The position numbers and the translations under genes are program-made. The notes under the pieces are model-generated. The model searched no databases, was not told the origin of the DNA, and saw only the letters and a program-made list of their open reading frames with translations. A DNA stretch of 64,000 nt, from assembly GCF_039889165.1 (NCBI RefSeq), contig NZ_JAYMYY010000007.1:62001-126000 (forward strand), read 5' to 3'. Of this stretch, positions 1 through 8,993 are shown piece by piece (the stretch's first letter is position 1; the number at the start of each line of letters is the position of its first letter). This DNA comes from Pseudocitrobacter cyperus. GTDB taxonomy: Bacteria; Pseudomonadota; Gammaproteobacteria; Enterobacterales; Enterobacteriaceae.

Positions 1-454
1 GCGCCACGCCGCGTCCGGCAACCATCAGAATCAGCGTGGCCACAAAGGGCTGGATTTTGAGGATGGCAACCAGGATGCCGTTCCATAATCCCGCCAGCAC
101 GCCGGAACCGAGTGCCGCCAGCAGCACGACGGGCAGGCTATGCCCGGCGACGGTCATCGAGGCCGCCGTCGCCCCGGCAATCGCCATTACCGCGCCAACG
201 GAAAGGTCAATCCCTCCGGTAGCGATCACCAGCGTCATGCCGATAGCCAGCAACGCAACGGGAGCCGCGCGGTTGAGAATATCAATCGGGCTGCCGAACA
301 AGCGCCCGTCCTGCAACACCACCTGTAAAAAGTGCGGCGAGACGAGGCTATCGACCAGCAGCACCAGAAGAAGCGCAATGATTTGCGGCATGCCCGTCGG
401 CCATTTGAAGCGGCGTTTGGGCTGGCCTGGCTGGGGAACAGATTGTGGCATCAC
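1..454 (-). CDS. ytfT: Sugar ABC transporter permease YtfT, partial (N-terminal part)
   Basis: This is the first 151 codons of an inner-membrane permease; the rest runs off the left edge. The start is read as the GTG at 454-452, followed directly by ATG, giving (V)MPQSVPQPGQPKRRF. The fragment continues with hydrophobic segments and the motif AIGMTLVIATGGIDLSVGA, typical of ribose/xylose-type BPD_transp_2 permeases. It closely matches the E. coli YtfT sequence as I remember it. It lies 10 bp after ytfR, so ytfQ-ytfR-ytfT form one operon. In E. coli the YtfQ-YtfR-YtfT-YjfF system imports galactofuranose. The product spans the inner membrane and pairs with YjfF, which lies beyond the window. 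Confidence 0.93.
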   Translation of the reverse strand, partial: MMPQSVPQPGQPKRRFKWPTGMPQIIALLLVLLVDSLVSPHFLQVVLQDGRLFGSPIDILNRAAPVALLAIGMTLVIATGGIDLSVGAVMAIAGATAASMTVAGHSLPVVLLAALGSGVLAGLWNGILVAILKIQPFVATLILMVAGRGVA

Positions 455-464
455 GATTTACTCC

Positions 465-1967
465 TTATGCCGCAATAGCATTCATAATGGCCGGAACGGA
501 GAGCTTATCGAGAGGGATCTCCGCCACCTGTCGGCGATCGCGCATGATGATTATCCGGTCGGCATAGCCCACCAGCTCTTCCAGTTCAGATGAAATCACC
601 AGCAGCGCCAGCCCATCGGCACACAGGGTTTCGATCAGGCGGATGATCTCCGCATGCGCGCCGACGTCGATCCCGCGCGTGGGTTCATCGAGGATCAGGA
701 ACTGCGGGCGCGTCAGCAGCCAGCGCGAGAGCAGCACTTTTTGCTGATTGCCGCCGGAGAGAAATTCGATTGGCTGTTCAGCGCTCGGCGTGCGAATACC
801 AAGCTGGCGGATAAAACGCCCGGCAATCTCATTTTGTTCTTTGCGCGGAATCGGCCGCAGCCAGCCGCGCTGCGCCTGCAATGCCAGAATGATATTTTCC
901 CGCACAGAAGCGGCAGCGATGATACCGTCGGTTTTGCGATCTTCCGGGCAGAAGCCGATCCCCAGGCAGGAGGCCTGGTGCGGAGAGCGCAGGGTTTGCT
1001 GTTTACCTTTGATCGTCGCCGTGCCGCTGTCGGCGGGTTTGATACCGAAGATCACTTCCGCCGTTTCGGTTCGCCCGGAACCGAGCAGCCCGGCGAGGCC
1101 TACGATCTCACCGGGCCGCACCTGGAGATCGAACGGTTCGATAGTGCCCTTTTTGCCAAATCCTTCAAACGCAGCGATAGGTTTATCGCTCAGCAAAGTA
1201 CGCCCTGCACGCTGCAATGCGTGGGTGTCCAGTTCGCGGCCCAGCATCATTTTTACCAGTTCGATCTGCGGAAGCTCGCGCGTTTCCCGACAGCCGACAA
1301 ACGCGCCGTTGCGCAGCACGGTGATGCGATCGCTCACCGCATACACCTGATCGAGAAAGTGGGTGACGAAGATCAGGCTAACCCCCTGATCGCGTAATTG
1401 ACGCATCAGGGTGAATAACATCTCCACCTCTTTGGTATCGAGGCTGGCGGTAGGTTCATCAAGGATCAACACTTTGGCGGAGAGATCGATGGCACGACAG
1501 ATCGCCACAATTTGCTGCATCGCCACCGAGAAGCGGTTGAGCGGCTCGCGCACATCCAGCGAAAAACCGTAGGATCCCATCAGCGCGGTGGCGCGCTTTT
1601 CCATCTCTTTGCGACACAGGAATCCGAAGCGTCTCGGCTCGCGGCCAATGAAAAGATTATCCGCCACCGACATATTGGGCAGCAGATTCACTTCCTGATA
1701 CACCGTGCCGATCCCCAGTTGCTGGGCATGAGCGGTATTTTTTGGCGAGATAATTTTGCCATCGAGCCAGATCGTGCCGCGATCGGCATGGTAAACGCCG
1801 GTTAACGCTTTGATAAGCGTCGATTTCCCTGCACCATTTTCACCGAGCAGCGCCATGATCTCACCGCGCCGCAGGCTGAAATCGACGTTATCCAGCGCTT
1901 TGACGCCGGGGAAGAGTTTGCTCAATCCTTCGGTGCGGAGGATTTCCTGATGTTGGTTGGTGGTCAT
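465..1967 (-). CDS. ytfR: Sugar ABC transporter ATP-binding protein YtfR
   Basis: A 500-residue tandem ABC ATPase. The first nucleotide-binding domain has Walker A GENGAGKST and Walker B LILDEPTASLD. The second has a degenerate Walker A (GLLGSGRTE), signature LSGGNQQKV and Walker B FLILDEPTRGID; this arrangement is normal for RbsA/XylG-type proteins. The start is MTTNQHQEILRTEG at 1967, which gives the E. coli length. A longer reading frame upstream would only translate the palindromic repeat at 1973-2086. It powers uptake of galactofuranose through YtfT/YjfF with binding protein YtfQ, and acts at the cytoplasmic face of the inner membrane. Confidence 0.96.
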   Translation of the reverse strand: MTTNQHQEILRTEGLSKLFPGVKALDNVDFSLRRGEIMALLGENGAGKSTLIKALTGVYHADRGTIWLDGKIISPKNTAHAQQLGIGTVYQEVNLLPNMSVADNLFIGREPRRFGFLCRKEMEKRATALMGSYGFSLDVREPLNRFSVAMQQIVAICRAIDLSAKVLILDEPTASLDTKEVEMLFTLMRQLRDQGVSLIFVTHFLDQVYAVSDRITVLRNGAFVGCRETRELPQIELVKMMLGRELDTHALQRAGRTLLSDKPIAAFEGFGKKGTIEPFDLQVRPGEIVGLAGLLGSGRTETAEVIFGIKPADSGTATIKGKQQTLRSPHQASCLGIGFCPEDRKTDGIIAAASVRENIILALQAQRGWLRPIPRKEQNEIAGRFIRQLGIRTPSAEQPIEFLSGGNQQKVLLSRWLLTRPQFLILDEPTRGIDVGAHAEIIRLIETLCADGLALLVISSELEELVGYADRIIIMRDRRQVAEIPLDKLSVPAIMNAIAA

Positions 1968-1972
1968 GGTTT

Positions 1973-2086
1973 CCCCCCTCACCCTAACCCTCTCCCCAGA
2001 GGGGAGAGGGGATGGCTTGTGCAAATGGTTAGATTCTTCCCCGGTTTTCTCCCTCTCCCTGCGGGAGAGGGTCGGGGTGAGGGGCC
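1973..2086. repeat. REP/BIME-like palindromic repeat pair between ytfQ and ytfR
   Basis: Two palindromic units in opposite orientation, built on CCCTCACCC...CCCTCTCCC and GGGAGAGGG...GGGGTGAGGG, fill most of the 123-bp gap between ytfQ and ytfR. A second copy of the same design is at 17335-17444. Repeats of this kind inside operons often stabilise the upstream message; here that would favour the periplasmic binding protein YtfQ over the ATPase. That role is an inference from position. Confidence 0.8.
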
Positions 2087-2090
2087 AAAC

Positions 2091-3047
2091 TCAATACCCC
2101 ATATTTTTCTTCTTCTCTAACTCTTCTTTTGCCGTATCAGGCAGGTAAAGCGTTGATTTGGTGACGGTCACTTTCTCCGGCATCGTGCCGTCTTTTTTGA
2201 ATTTCTCCAGCGCATCAAACGCCGGGCCAGCCATGTTTGGCGTCAGCTCGACGCTGGCGTTTGCTTCACCGGCAATCATCGCTTTATAGATATCTGGTAC
2301 GCCATCAATAGAGCCAGTGAGGATATCTTTACCTGGTTTCAGACCCGCTTCTTTAATCGCCTGAATCGCGCCGATCACCATGTCGTCGTTATGGGCGTAA
2401 ACCATGCAGATATTCTTGCCGTTGTTCTCGGCCTTGATAAAGCTCTCCATCACCTCTTTACCCTTGCTGCGGGTAAAGTCGCCAGACTGGGAACGGATGA
2501 TCTTGATGTTTGGCGCTTTGGCGATGGCTTCTGCGAAGCCTTTCTTACGGTCAATCGCCACACTCGCGCCCACGGTGCCTTGCAGTTCAACGACATTACA
2601 CTGTTTGCCGTCGACGGTTTTCACCAGCCAGTCGCCAATCAACTGCCCTTCCAGTACGTTGTTGGCGGTGACGGTGGTCATATAGAGCGATTTATCTTTC
2701 ACATCAATGGATCGGTCGAGCAGGAACACCGGAATTTGCGCGTCTTTCGCTTCTTTCAGCACAGGTTCCCAGCCTGTCGCCACCACTGGCGCAATGAAAA
2801 TCGCGTCAACGCCCTGAGCGATGAACGAGCGTACCGCTTTGATTTGGTTCTCTTGTTTTTGCTGACCATCGGCGATTTTCAGGGTGATGCCGCGTTTCTG
2901 CGCTTCACTCTTCGCAACGTTGGTTTCCGCTGCGCGCCAGCCGGATTCAGAACCTACCTGCGAAAATCCCACTGTTAAAGGGGCAGCCATGACCATAGAC
3001 GTCATGGCTGCGGAAACTGCTGTGACAAGAAGTAAGCGCTTCCACAT
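2091..3047 (-). CDS. ytfQ: Galactofuranose-binding periplasmic protein YtfQ
   Basis: A 318-residue periplasmic sugar-binding protein of the LacI/RbsB type. The N-terminus MWKRLLLVTAVSAAMTSMVMA is a signal peptide, probably cut after MAA. The mature part has the two-lobed Peripla_BP_4 pattern (VGFSQVGSESGWRAAETNV; GVDAIFIAPVVATGWEPV; VYAHNDDMVIGAIQAIKEAG). Length and sequence agree with E. coli YtfQ, which binds galactofuranose. It is first gene of the ytfQRT operon and reads from the intergenic region shared with ppa. The upstream region holds a LacI/GalR-type operator candidate at 3261-3276 and a palindrome at 3115-3135. Confidence 0.96.
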   Translation of the reverse strand: MWKRLLLVTAVSAAMTSMVMAAPLTVGFSQVGSESGWRAAETNVAKSEAQKRGITLKIADGQQKQENQIKAVRSFIAQGVDAIFIAPVVATGWEPVLKEAKDAQIPVFLLDRSIDVKDKSLYMTTVTANNVLEGQLIGDWLVKTVDGKQCNVVELQGTVGASVAIDRKKGFAEAIAKAPNIKIIRSQSGDFTRSKGKEVMESFIKAENNGKNICMVYAHNDDMVIGAIQAIKEAGLKPGKDILTGSIDGVPDIYKAMIAGEANASVELTPNMAGPAFDALEKFKKDGTMPEKVTVTKSTLYLPDTAKEELEKKKNMGY

Positions 3048-3114
3048 AAAGTTATCCTCGTAGGGTTATTGTTGGTGAAAAACACGCCTGCGGACAAACT
3101 ATAGACAATGACAA

Positions 3115-3135
3115 ATGTAACAGAATGCGTTACAT
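3115..3135. promoter_or_regulatory. Palindrome ATGTAAC-N7-GTTACAT in ytfQ upstream region
   Basis: A perfect 7-7-7 inverted repeat, 68 bp upstream of the ytfQ start. On the minus strand it is followed by TATAGT (complement of 3098-3103), a plausible -10. The site resembles a regulator operator but fits neither the CRP nor the FNR consensus well. I cannot name the protein. Confidence 0.45.
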
Positions 3136-3260
3136 CACAATTCAGGAAAGTGAATGCAATGTTAATTGTCAGTATTGGCGGGAGTTGAGGAGGAATCAGG
3201 GGTCAGGCGATGATTGATATTGCAGAATTTTTCTCCGTTTCAGAGGCCATGAAAGCGCAG

Positions 3261-3276
3261 ATGTAAGCGCTTTCAT
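3261..3276. promoter_or_regulatory. LacI/GalR-family operator candidate upstream of ytfQ
   Basis: ATGTAAGCGCTTTCAT is a near-perfect 16-bp palindrome centred on CG, the form recognised by GalR/GalS-like regulators. A half site (ATGAAAGCG) lies just upstream at 3249-3257. It is 214 bp from the ytfQ start in the ytfQ/ppa intergenic region. In E. coli ytfQ is a GalR/GalS target, which fits; assignment of the regulator here is an inference. Confidence 0.55.
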
Positions 3277-3393
3277 AAAATTATACAGAATGCGGCTAAC
3301 TTTATGGATTTTAGAGTTATCAGAAGGGGCTGAAAAAGGCGTAGCAGGTAAGAGAAGAGATAAAACAGGTCAAGACTTTCGTGTTGAGTTGGC

Positions 3394-3399
3394 TATAAT
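3394..3399 (+). promoter_or_regulatory. -10 element of the ppa promoter
   Basis: A consensus TATAAT lies 41 bp upstream of the ppa start codon with no good -35 hexamer at the expected spacing. The rest of the 392-bp ytfQ/ppa intergenic stretch holds the two operator-like sites listed separately and no further gene that I can see. Confidence 0.6.
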
Positions 3400-3439
3400 A
3401 CCCGCCACTTGTTTGCCATACATTTTAAAGGAAACAGAC

Positions 3440-3967
3440 ATGAGCTTACTCAACGTCCCTGCGGGTAAAGATCTGCCGGAAGATATCTACGTTGTTATCG
3501 AGATCCCGGCGAATGCGGATCCTATTAAATACGAAGTCGACAAAGAGAGCGGCGCACTGTTCGTTGACCGCTTCATGTCCACCGCGATGTTCTATCCGTG
3601 CAACTACGGTTACATCAACCACACCCTGTCTCTGGACGGTGACCCGGTTGACGTACTGGTTCCAACGCCGTATCCGCTGGAGCCAGGCTCTGTTATTCGC
3701 TGCCGTCCGGTTGGCGTGCTGAAGATGACCGACGAGTCTGGCGAAGACGCTAAACTGGTTGCCGTACCGCACACCAAACTGAGCAAAGAGTACGATCACA
3801 TCAAAGATGTGAACGACCTGCCAGAACTGCTGAAAGCGCAGATCACCCACTTCTTCGAGCACTACAAAGACCTCGAAAAAGGCAAATGGGTTAAAGTTGA
3901 CGGCTGGGACAATGCTGAAGCGGCTAAAGCTGAAATCATTGCTTCCTTCGAGCGTGCGAAGAAATAA
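3440..3967 (+). CDS. ppa: Inorganic pyrophosphatase
   Basis: A 175-residue family I inorganic pyrophosphatase that hydrolyses PPi to two phosphates with Mg2+, driving biosynthetic reactions in the cytoplasm. The family metal-binding motif is visible as DGDPVDVLV. The start MSLLNVPAGKDLPED is preceded by AAAGGAAACAG, a good ribosome-binding site, and gives the E. coli length; a longer upstream frame lacks conservation. It is monocistronic: own promoter upstream and a strong terminator right after. Confidence 0.97.
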   Translation: MSLLNVPAGKDLPEDIYVVIEIPANADPIKYEVDKESGALFVDRFMSTAMFYPCNYGYINHTLSLDGDPVDVLVPTPYPLEPGSVIRCRPVGVLKMTDESGEDAKLVAVPHTKLSKEYDHIKDVNDLPELLKAQITHFFEHYKDLEKGKWVKVDGWDNAEAAKAEIIASFERAKK

Positions 3968-3990
3968 GATTTCTTTTTGCGTGATAAAAG

Positions 3991-4014
3991 ACACCGCTTC
4001 GGCGGTGTTTTTTT
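3991..4014 (+). terminator. Rho-independent terminator of ppa
   Basis: ACACCGCTTCGGCGGTGT forms a GC-rich hairpin with a short UUCG-type loop, followed by a run of seven T. It begins 24 bp after the ppa stop. Confidence 0.9.
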
Positions 4015-4063
4015 ATGCCTGAAGATAGCGGCTAACGCCTAATCTAGCCTGGTGCTCTCTGCA

Positions 4064-4414
4064 CTAATCAAGAATTGCCTGCGCCCGAAGTAACACATCC
4101 TCCATCACTTCCGCGCTCACCTCGCCCAGTTTCTTCGCGCCGCGCGCGCGTAAATCCATCATGCGAAACTGATTAACCAGCACAACACCGCTAACGTCGC
4201 CGGTTTTGCAGCTCAGTGGAACAGTAAAACCGGCATAACGCGCGTAGTTTCCCCCCTGCGTAATGGGTGCTACCAGCACCATTCCGAACCGGTTAAAGGC
4301 GCTGACAGACAGCACGAGTGCTGGACGCCCCACACCTTTTTGTTCGTGTCCGGTCGCGGGTTCAAAGCCCACCAGCACGATATCTCCACGTGCAAATTCC
4401 GAGCTTTTCACCAT
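4064..4414 (-). CDS. chpB: Type II toxin ChpB (MazF-like endoribonuclease)
   Basis: A 116-residue MazF/PemK-fold toxin, which cleaves mRNA. Features seen: start MVKSSEFARGDIVLVGFEPATGHEQKGVGRPALVLS, with the conserved GDIV and GRPALVLS segments of the family, and TQGGNYARYAGFTVPL. It matches E. coli ChpB along its length. Its start codon overlaps the 3' end of chpS by 7 bp, so toxin and antitoxin are translationally coupled, antitoxin first. The gene appears intact. Confidence 0.95.
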   Translation of the reverse strand: MVKSSEFARGDIVLVGFEPATGHEQKGVGRPALVLSVSAFNRFGMVLVAPITQGGNYARYAGFTVPLSCKTGDVSGVVLVNQFRMMDLRARGAKKLGEVSAEVMEDVLLRAQAILD

Positions 4415-4659
4415 ACTTCATCGCCCTGCGGGCCGCTCTTACCCCAAATGTCATCTTCGCTTAACGCGGGCGCATTGATATCACACTGGGCCAGCAGCGC
4501 ATCCAGCGAGTAGTGCCGCTTCAGCGGCGTCAGGATAATTTGGTTTTCTTTCACATTGACCTCCATGTTCTGCCCGGCGGACAGATTCAGCTCTTTGACG
4601 ACGGTACCTGGAATGACCATCCCCATACTGTTTCCCCATTTTTTGATGGTAACGTGCAT
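4408..4659 (-). CDS. chpS: Antitoxin ChpS (AbrB/MazE-like)
   Basis: An 83-residue antitoxin. The N-terminal half (MHVTIKKWGNSMGMVIPGT) is the swapped-hairpin AbrB/MazE DNA-binding domain. The acidic C-terminus (ALSEDDIWGKSGPQGDEVW) is the toxin-neutralising tail. The start has a strong AGGAGGG site. It overlaps chpB downstream. A perfect palindrome GTTATAC-AAA-GTATAAC lies 14 bp upstream, the likely operator for autoregulation of the pair. Confidence 0.95.
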   Translation of the reverse strand: MHVTIKKWGNSMGMVIPGTVVKELNLSAGQNMEVNVKENQIILTPLKRHYSLDALLAQCDINAPALSEDDIWGKSGPQGDEVW

Positions 4660-4673
4660 AGCGCCCTCCTGAG

Positions 4674-4690
4674 GTTATACAAAGTATAAC
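4674..4690. promoter_or_regulatory. Palindromic operator candidate of chpS-chpB
   Basis: GTTATAC-AAA-GTATAAC is a perfect 7-3-7 inverted repeat just ahead of the chpS ribosome-binding site, where the promoter should lie. AbrB-type antitoxins of this group bind inverted repeats over their own promoter. Binding by ChpS is inferred. Confidence 0.6.
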
Positions 4691-4830
4691 TCAGCAGTTC
4701 ACCGTCGAGTTTGCCTTTTTGGGGTAAAACGCGCCAGCGTCCTTTTTAAGGTTTTCTTTAATCTGGAAAGAGGAACGTAGCGTGAAGAGAAAACGGGAAC
4801 AGATTGCAGAATAAACGCGGTATGACGCAC

Positions 4831-4859
4831 AAAAAACAACGCCACCCGAAGGTGGCGTT
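4831..4859 (-). terminator. Terminator of the tamA-tamB-ytfP operon
   Basis: AACGCCACC-CGAA-GGTGGCGTT is a 9-bp stem. Read on the minus strand it is followed by GTTTTTT. It lies immediately after the ytfP stop. Confidence 0.85.
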
Positions 4860-4866
4860 ATGCGTA

Positions 4867-5211
4867 TTAATAGCGGTCTTTGTCTAACCAGTCTCCGCTT
4901 TCTATCAGCGTCAGCCCATCGACCGGGCGCTGATAGACGTACATCCAGGCACTACCGTAAGGCGTTTGGATAAGGTGGCGAGCATATTCACCCGCTTTGG
5001 TACGCAGCTCGTCAAGTTCAGACATCGTCGCCGCATCAACCCGGTAAACTTCACCGTGTACTGTGCCTTTTCCCGGCACCGCGCCTGGATAGTGGCCCAG
5101 GCTGTACAGTTGATAGTCGTCGACGCTGTGCTGGCCAAGCAACTGGGCGTTAGTCATCCAGTGGCTGTTGCCTTGTTTACGCCGCAAACTGCCGTATACA
5201 AATATTCGCAT
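4867..5211 (-). CDS. ytfP: Gamma-glutamylcyclotransferase-like protein YtfP
   Basis: A 114-residue GGCT/AIG2-like small protein. The diagnostic N-terminus is MRIFVYGSLRRKQGNSHWM; the YGSLR motif forms the family's binding pocket. Later segments GEVYRVD and LDELR...GEYAR are also typical. E. coli YtfP has no firmly proven reaction. It starts 2 bp after the tamB stop codon and is therefore the last gene of the tamA-tamB-ytfP transcript. Cytoplasmic. Confidence 0.93.
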   Translation of the reverse strand: MRIFVYGSLRRKQGNSHWMTNAQLLGQHSVDDYQLYSLGHYPGAVPGKGTVHGEVYRVDAATMSELDELRTKAGEYARHLIQTPYGSAWMYVYQRPVDGLTLIESGDWLDKDRY

Positions 5212-5213
5212 TG

Positions 5214-8200
5214 CTAAAACTCAAACTGATAGAGCAAATCAAGCGCCTGGTCGATCCCAGACACCGCTTCCAGATATAGCTTAGGCATCAGGCGATAGCG
5301 TAACGTGAGAGTCGCTAAGGAGTCAAAGATCCCTACACCATATTTCACCTGCAGACCTGGCAGTACGTAGCCACTGACCACCACCTGGGAGGAGTCCCCC
5401 ACCCCTTGTGTGTCCAGCGCCAGATTGCTTACGCCAAATGTCTCGCCGATTTTACCCACAACCTGACCACTTTGTGCAACCCCCAGGCCAATAAGCATGG
5501 ATGTCATCGCGGCACTGTCGCTCTGATCGCTGTCCAGCCCCTGTCCACGAACCAGGTAAGAGAGTGCCTGCTGCTGCGACATCGCCGGGTCGGAGAAGAC
5601 CTCGGCTTTCGGCTGGTCAGCCGGGCCGGTGACGCGAATACCGGCGGTGACATCATCTTCGGTGGCGTCCGGGTTACGAATCGCTTCGATATTCAGCAAC
5701 GGTTGATCCGGCGGCCCGGAGAAGAGCAGTTCACCTTTACGCACGATCAGATCCTGCCCGTAGGCGTGGAAACGCCCTTCCGGGATGTTGATCTGTCCGT
5801 TCAGACCCAGTCCCTGCTTATCCTGCGCCACTTTGAGATCGCCGGTCAGGCGCGCTTTCAGGCCGAAGGCATCCAGACGCACGTTGTTGCCGACGTGAAT
5901 GGTCAGGTTGCTGTTGATCGGGATCGACGCGGTTTTCGGGTTCTCCGGTTGCAACTGGTCGTTAAGCATCACTTCATCACTGGAAACACCGACCGCGCTT
6001 TCCGGTACGTCATGCACCACGATGCGCGCCCACGGTACATCGACACTGCCGTCGAGCGTGAAGAGGCTCGGCGTGGCGTTGAAGACCACATCCGGTGAGA
6101 CATCAAGGCGCACCATCGGCGGCACGGTGATGCGCACCCGGCTGCCTTTCGCCGCGACGCTGGCGCGCCAGTTGTCGATTTGCGTCCAGTCGGCGTTACC
6201 ACTGAGGTTAATACTTCCCTGCTGGGTCAACACTTCCCCTTGCAGAGTGGAACGCGTGCCGTTGAAATTCATCGCAATCTGGCTCGGCTGCATATCGAAC
6301 GGCATGAAGTTACCGTCAATATCCACACCGTTCAGTTGCAACTGACCGAAGAGTTGCGGCCCCTGAACGTCACCTCCCAGGCGCAGATTGGCGTTCAGTG
6401 TGCCCGCCGCTTTCTCGCCTTTGGCGAAGATAGGGTTAATCATCGCCAGCGAGAAATTGCGGATGTTGACGTTGCCGCCGAGATTACGCCGCCCCTGCGG
6501 GTCAGTAACCTGTATCTGGCCATCCAGTTGACCATTGTTGGTCAGGCGGATCATCCAGCCCAGTTCGGCGCGGTTGTTATGCAAGTCCGCATTCAGATTC
6601 AGGGTGTCGAAGGCCACCGGCAGCGGCGCGTCGTTCACGATTTGCGTAACCTTCACGTTGCGCCCGTTAAGCGTCACTTTGCCCTGCGGCAGCCCCTCTT
6701 TGGTGGTGTCCCAGCTTACGTCGGCGTTACCACTGAACACGCCGCTGGCCTGCGTCTCTTCCGGCATAAATGGCTTGAGCATCGCCAGGTCGAAGCGGTT
6801 GAGGTTAACCTGCGCGCGGCCTGCCGCCCCGGCGTCGATGGTCTGCGGCACGCAGAGTTCGGCGTCCGGGTTAGTCCAGCAGTGCGGGCCAACGCTGATT
6901 TTCTGCTCTTTGTTGCGATAATCCAGCGCGATTGCGCGCGTGAGCGACCACGGGCCAACCGGGGTCTGGAAACGCGTATCGCTTAGCGAGCCTTTCCAGC
7001 GCTCCTCTTTACGATCAAAACTGCCTGCCAGCGCCAGTTGCCCGGAGACCGGTTCACCGTTAATGCGCAGATTCAGGGTATGCTGTTTCTCGCTACCTTT
7101 GGCGCTGAGATCCACCAGGTTGATATCCACGCCCGGCTGGGCGATACGCTCAACGCGCACATCAAGATTACCGGCAATCTGGTCAGTGGATTTCACATCG
7201 CCTTCCACGCGCACCTGACCGACGGTAAGCTCCTGCCAGCGAAGGCCACGCGCGGTGATATCCGCCAGAAGCTGCGGCGCGTCCACCGTACCGCGCACTT
7301 TCACCAGGCCTTTCGCCGTCCCGCCAAGCCCTGGCAAAGCGTTATCCAGATTCGGCGCATCAATGGTGGCATCGAGATTAAGATCTTTAACCCCCAGCTC
7401 ACCCTTCACGTCGGCGCTGTTCTGCCCCAGTTCCAGATGCAGACCAGGGATTATCCACTGCATGTAGCTATTGCCCTTCAGGGAGCCTTCGACGTTTACC
7501 CGATTCTGCTTCACGTTACCGGTCAGCTTGAGCGAGGGCACATCCATCTGCCAGCTACCACCATAGAGACTGCCCTGGGTTTTAATCAGACCATCAAGCT
7601 TCGATGGCCAGTCCGGCACCTCTTTCGCCGTATTGATACCGTGCAAGGACAGCTCGCCGCGCCAGCTTATCGCTTGCTGCCAGTCCAGCAGCGCTTTTAG
7701 TTCAGTCGTGCCTTCCAGCGCCGCCACCGTCAGCTTATCGAGATTAACCTGCAGTTCGTTGCCTTTCGCATCCAGCTTAATATTGGCGGGTGGTACCCCC
7801 TGGCCTTTCACCGCAGTGGCGAATGACAGGGTGTAGTCCGTCATTTTACCGCTGAGCTTCAGCTTCAGATCATCAGCCTGGAACTGCTTCTCGCCGGTAA
7901 ACGGCCAGTAAACCTGTTTGCTGGTCACTTCCAGATTCAGCGGCAACCCGGCCTCCGCCAGTTGGGTTTGCGCACGCAGTGACATATCGACCGGGCCGGA
8001 GAGATTCACGCCCAGTTCCAGTTGCTTACGCACGTCGCCGCCCAGCTTGAGCTTAATTTTCTCGCCCTTTAGCGGGTCGATGTTAAGCGTACTGTTCAGG
8101 GTAATATCAACCGGCCAGTCGTTGGTAAGCTGTGCCGTACCGGTGGCGTTTACCGTCCCCTGACTGGAGTCGATATCGAGCGCGTCCAGCTTCATGTTGC

Positions 8201-8993
8201 CGTCGATGCTGCTTACCTTCAGCAGCATTTTATAAACCGTCAGATCCGTATCACCCGTGATGCGCAGTTGTTCGCCGCTGAAAGATTCGATATTCAGATT
8301 GAGCGGCAGATGAACATCGGTCATTTCTGGCAGCACCGGCCTTGCGAAGAGGTCTTTCATCGTCTCGCCAAGCGGTTTCTCTTCCGGCTGCGGGTTGTCG
8401 ATTTTCGGCTCGACGACCTCTTTCTGCGCGACGTCCGCTACTTTCGGCAGGGCTATCAGCAATCCTTCCAGCGTGGTTGGCGTCAGGGTCAGGTTTTTCT
8501 CCTGCCAGTTCATCCCGGTAGTGAAATCCATCACCGACACGGTCGTATCGTCAATTTTGATATTCACATTATTGAGCGCCACACGGCTCAGGGTGATGGG
8601 ATAAGGCGTGGAGAGATTGAGCGGGCCGCTCTCCTCTTCTTCCGGCGCTGCTGCCGCTGGCGGCATTTTGCTGCTGTCGATGGCGACATTAACATCACGC
8701 AGGGCGATATCGTTCACACACAGGCTGCTGTCCCACAGACAGGCTGTTTTTACCGCCAGATGGAACTCTCCCGCGTTTACCGCCACGCCCGGCTGCGTGT
8801 AACGCACATTTTTCAGCGTCAGGTCACGCCATCCACCCGTCACCTGACCAATTTCCAGCCCAGGCACCCAGCGGTTCGCGGCGTTAAACAGCAGATGCAA
8901 CCCTTTGGTGGTGCCAATCAGGAACGCCACCGCCCCCAAAAGCAGCACGATAAAAATCAGTACGCCGAGGCTTATTTTCTTCCATAAACTCAT
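5214..8993 (-). CDS. tamB: Translocation and assembly module subunit TamB
   Basis: A 1,259-residue AsmA-like protein. A single N-terminal membrane helix (ISLGVLIFIVLLLGAVAFLI) anchors it in the inner membrane. A very long beta-taco body spans the periplasm, and the C-terminal DUF490/TamB domain (about the last 350 residues, ending YLEAVSGIDQALDLLYQFEF) contacts TamA. With TamA it supports assembly of some autotransporters and barrels and, as a bridge-like protein, phospholipid transport. Its ATG overlaps the tamA stop (ATGA), so the two are translationally coupled. The length equals that of E. coli TamB and no disruption is seen. Confidence 0.96.
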   Translation of the reverse strand: MSLWKKISLGVLIFIVLLLGAVAFLIGTTKGLHLLFNAANRWVPGLEIGQVTGGWRDLTLKNVRYTQPGVAVNAGEFHLAVKTACLWDSSLCVNDIALRDVNVAIDSSKMPPAAAAPEEEESGPLNLSTPYPITLSRVALNNVNIKIDDTTVSVMDFTTGMNWQEKNLTLTPTTLEGLLIALPKVADVAQKEVVEPKIDNPQPEEKPLGETMKDLFARPVLPEMTDVHLPLNLNIESFSGEQLRITGDTDLTVYKMLLKVSSIDGNMKLDALDIDSSQGTVNATGTAQLTNDWPVDITLNSTLNIDPLKGEKIKLKLGGDVRKQLELGVNLSGPVDMSLRAQTQLAEAGLPLNLEVTSKQVYWPFTGEKQFQADDLKLKLSGKMTDYTLSFATAVKGQGVPPANIKLDAKGNELQVNLDKLTVAALEGTTELKALLDWQQAISWRGELSLHGINTAKEVPDWPSKLDGLIKTQGSLYGGSWQMDVPSLKLTGNVKQNRVNVEGSLKGNSYMQWIIPGLHLELGQNSADVKGELGVKDLNLDATIDAPNLDNALPGLGGTAKGLVKVRGTVDAPQLLADITARGLRWQELTVGQVRVEGDVKSTDQIAGNLDVRVERIAQPGVDINLVDLSAKGSEKQHTLNLRINGEPVSGQLALAGSFDRKEERWKGSLSDTRFQTPVGPWSLTRAIALDYRNKEQKISVGPHCWTNPDAELCVPQTIDAGAAGRAQVNLNRFDLAMLKPFMPEETQASGVFSGNADVSWDTTKEGLPQGKVTLNGRNVKVTQIVNDAPLPVAFDTLNLNADLHNNRAELGWMIRLTNNGQLDGQIQVTDPQGRRNLGGNVNIRNFSLAMINPIFAKGEKAAGTLNANLRLGGDVQGPQLFGQLQLNGVDIDGNFMPFDMQPSQIAMNFNGTRSTLQGEVLTQQGSINLSGNADWTQIDNWRASVAAKGSRVRITVPPMVRLDVSPDVVFNATPSLFTLDGSVDVPWARIVVHDVPESAVGVSSDEVMLNDQLQPENPKTASIPINSNLTIHVGNNVRLDAFGLKARLTGDLKVAQDKQGLGLNGQINIPEGRFHAYGQDLIVRKGELLFSGPPDQPLLNIEAIRNPDATEDDVTAGIRVTGPADQPKAEVFSDPAMSQQQALSYLVRGQGLDSDQSDSAAMTSMLIGLGVAQSGQVVGKIGETFGVSNLALDTQGVGDSSQVVVSGYVLPGLQVKYGVGIFDSLATLTLRYRLMPKLYLEAVSGIDQALDLLYQFEF

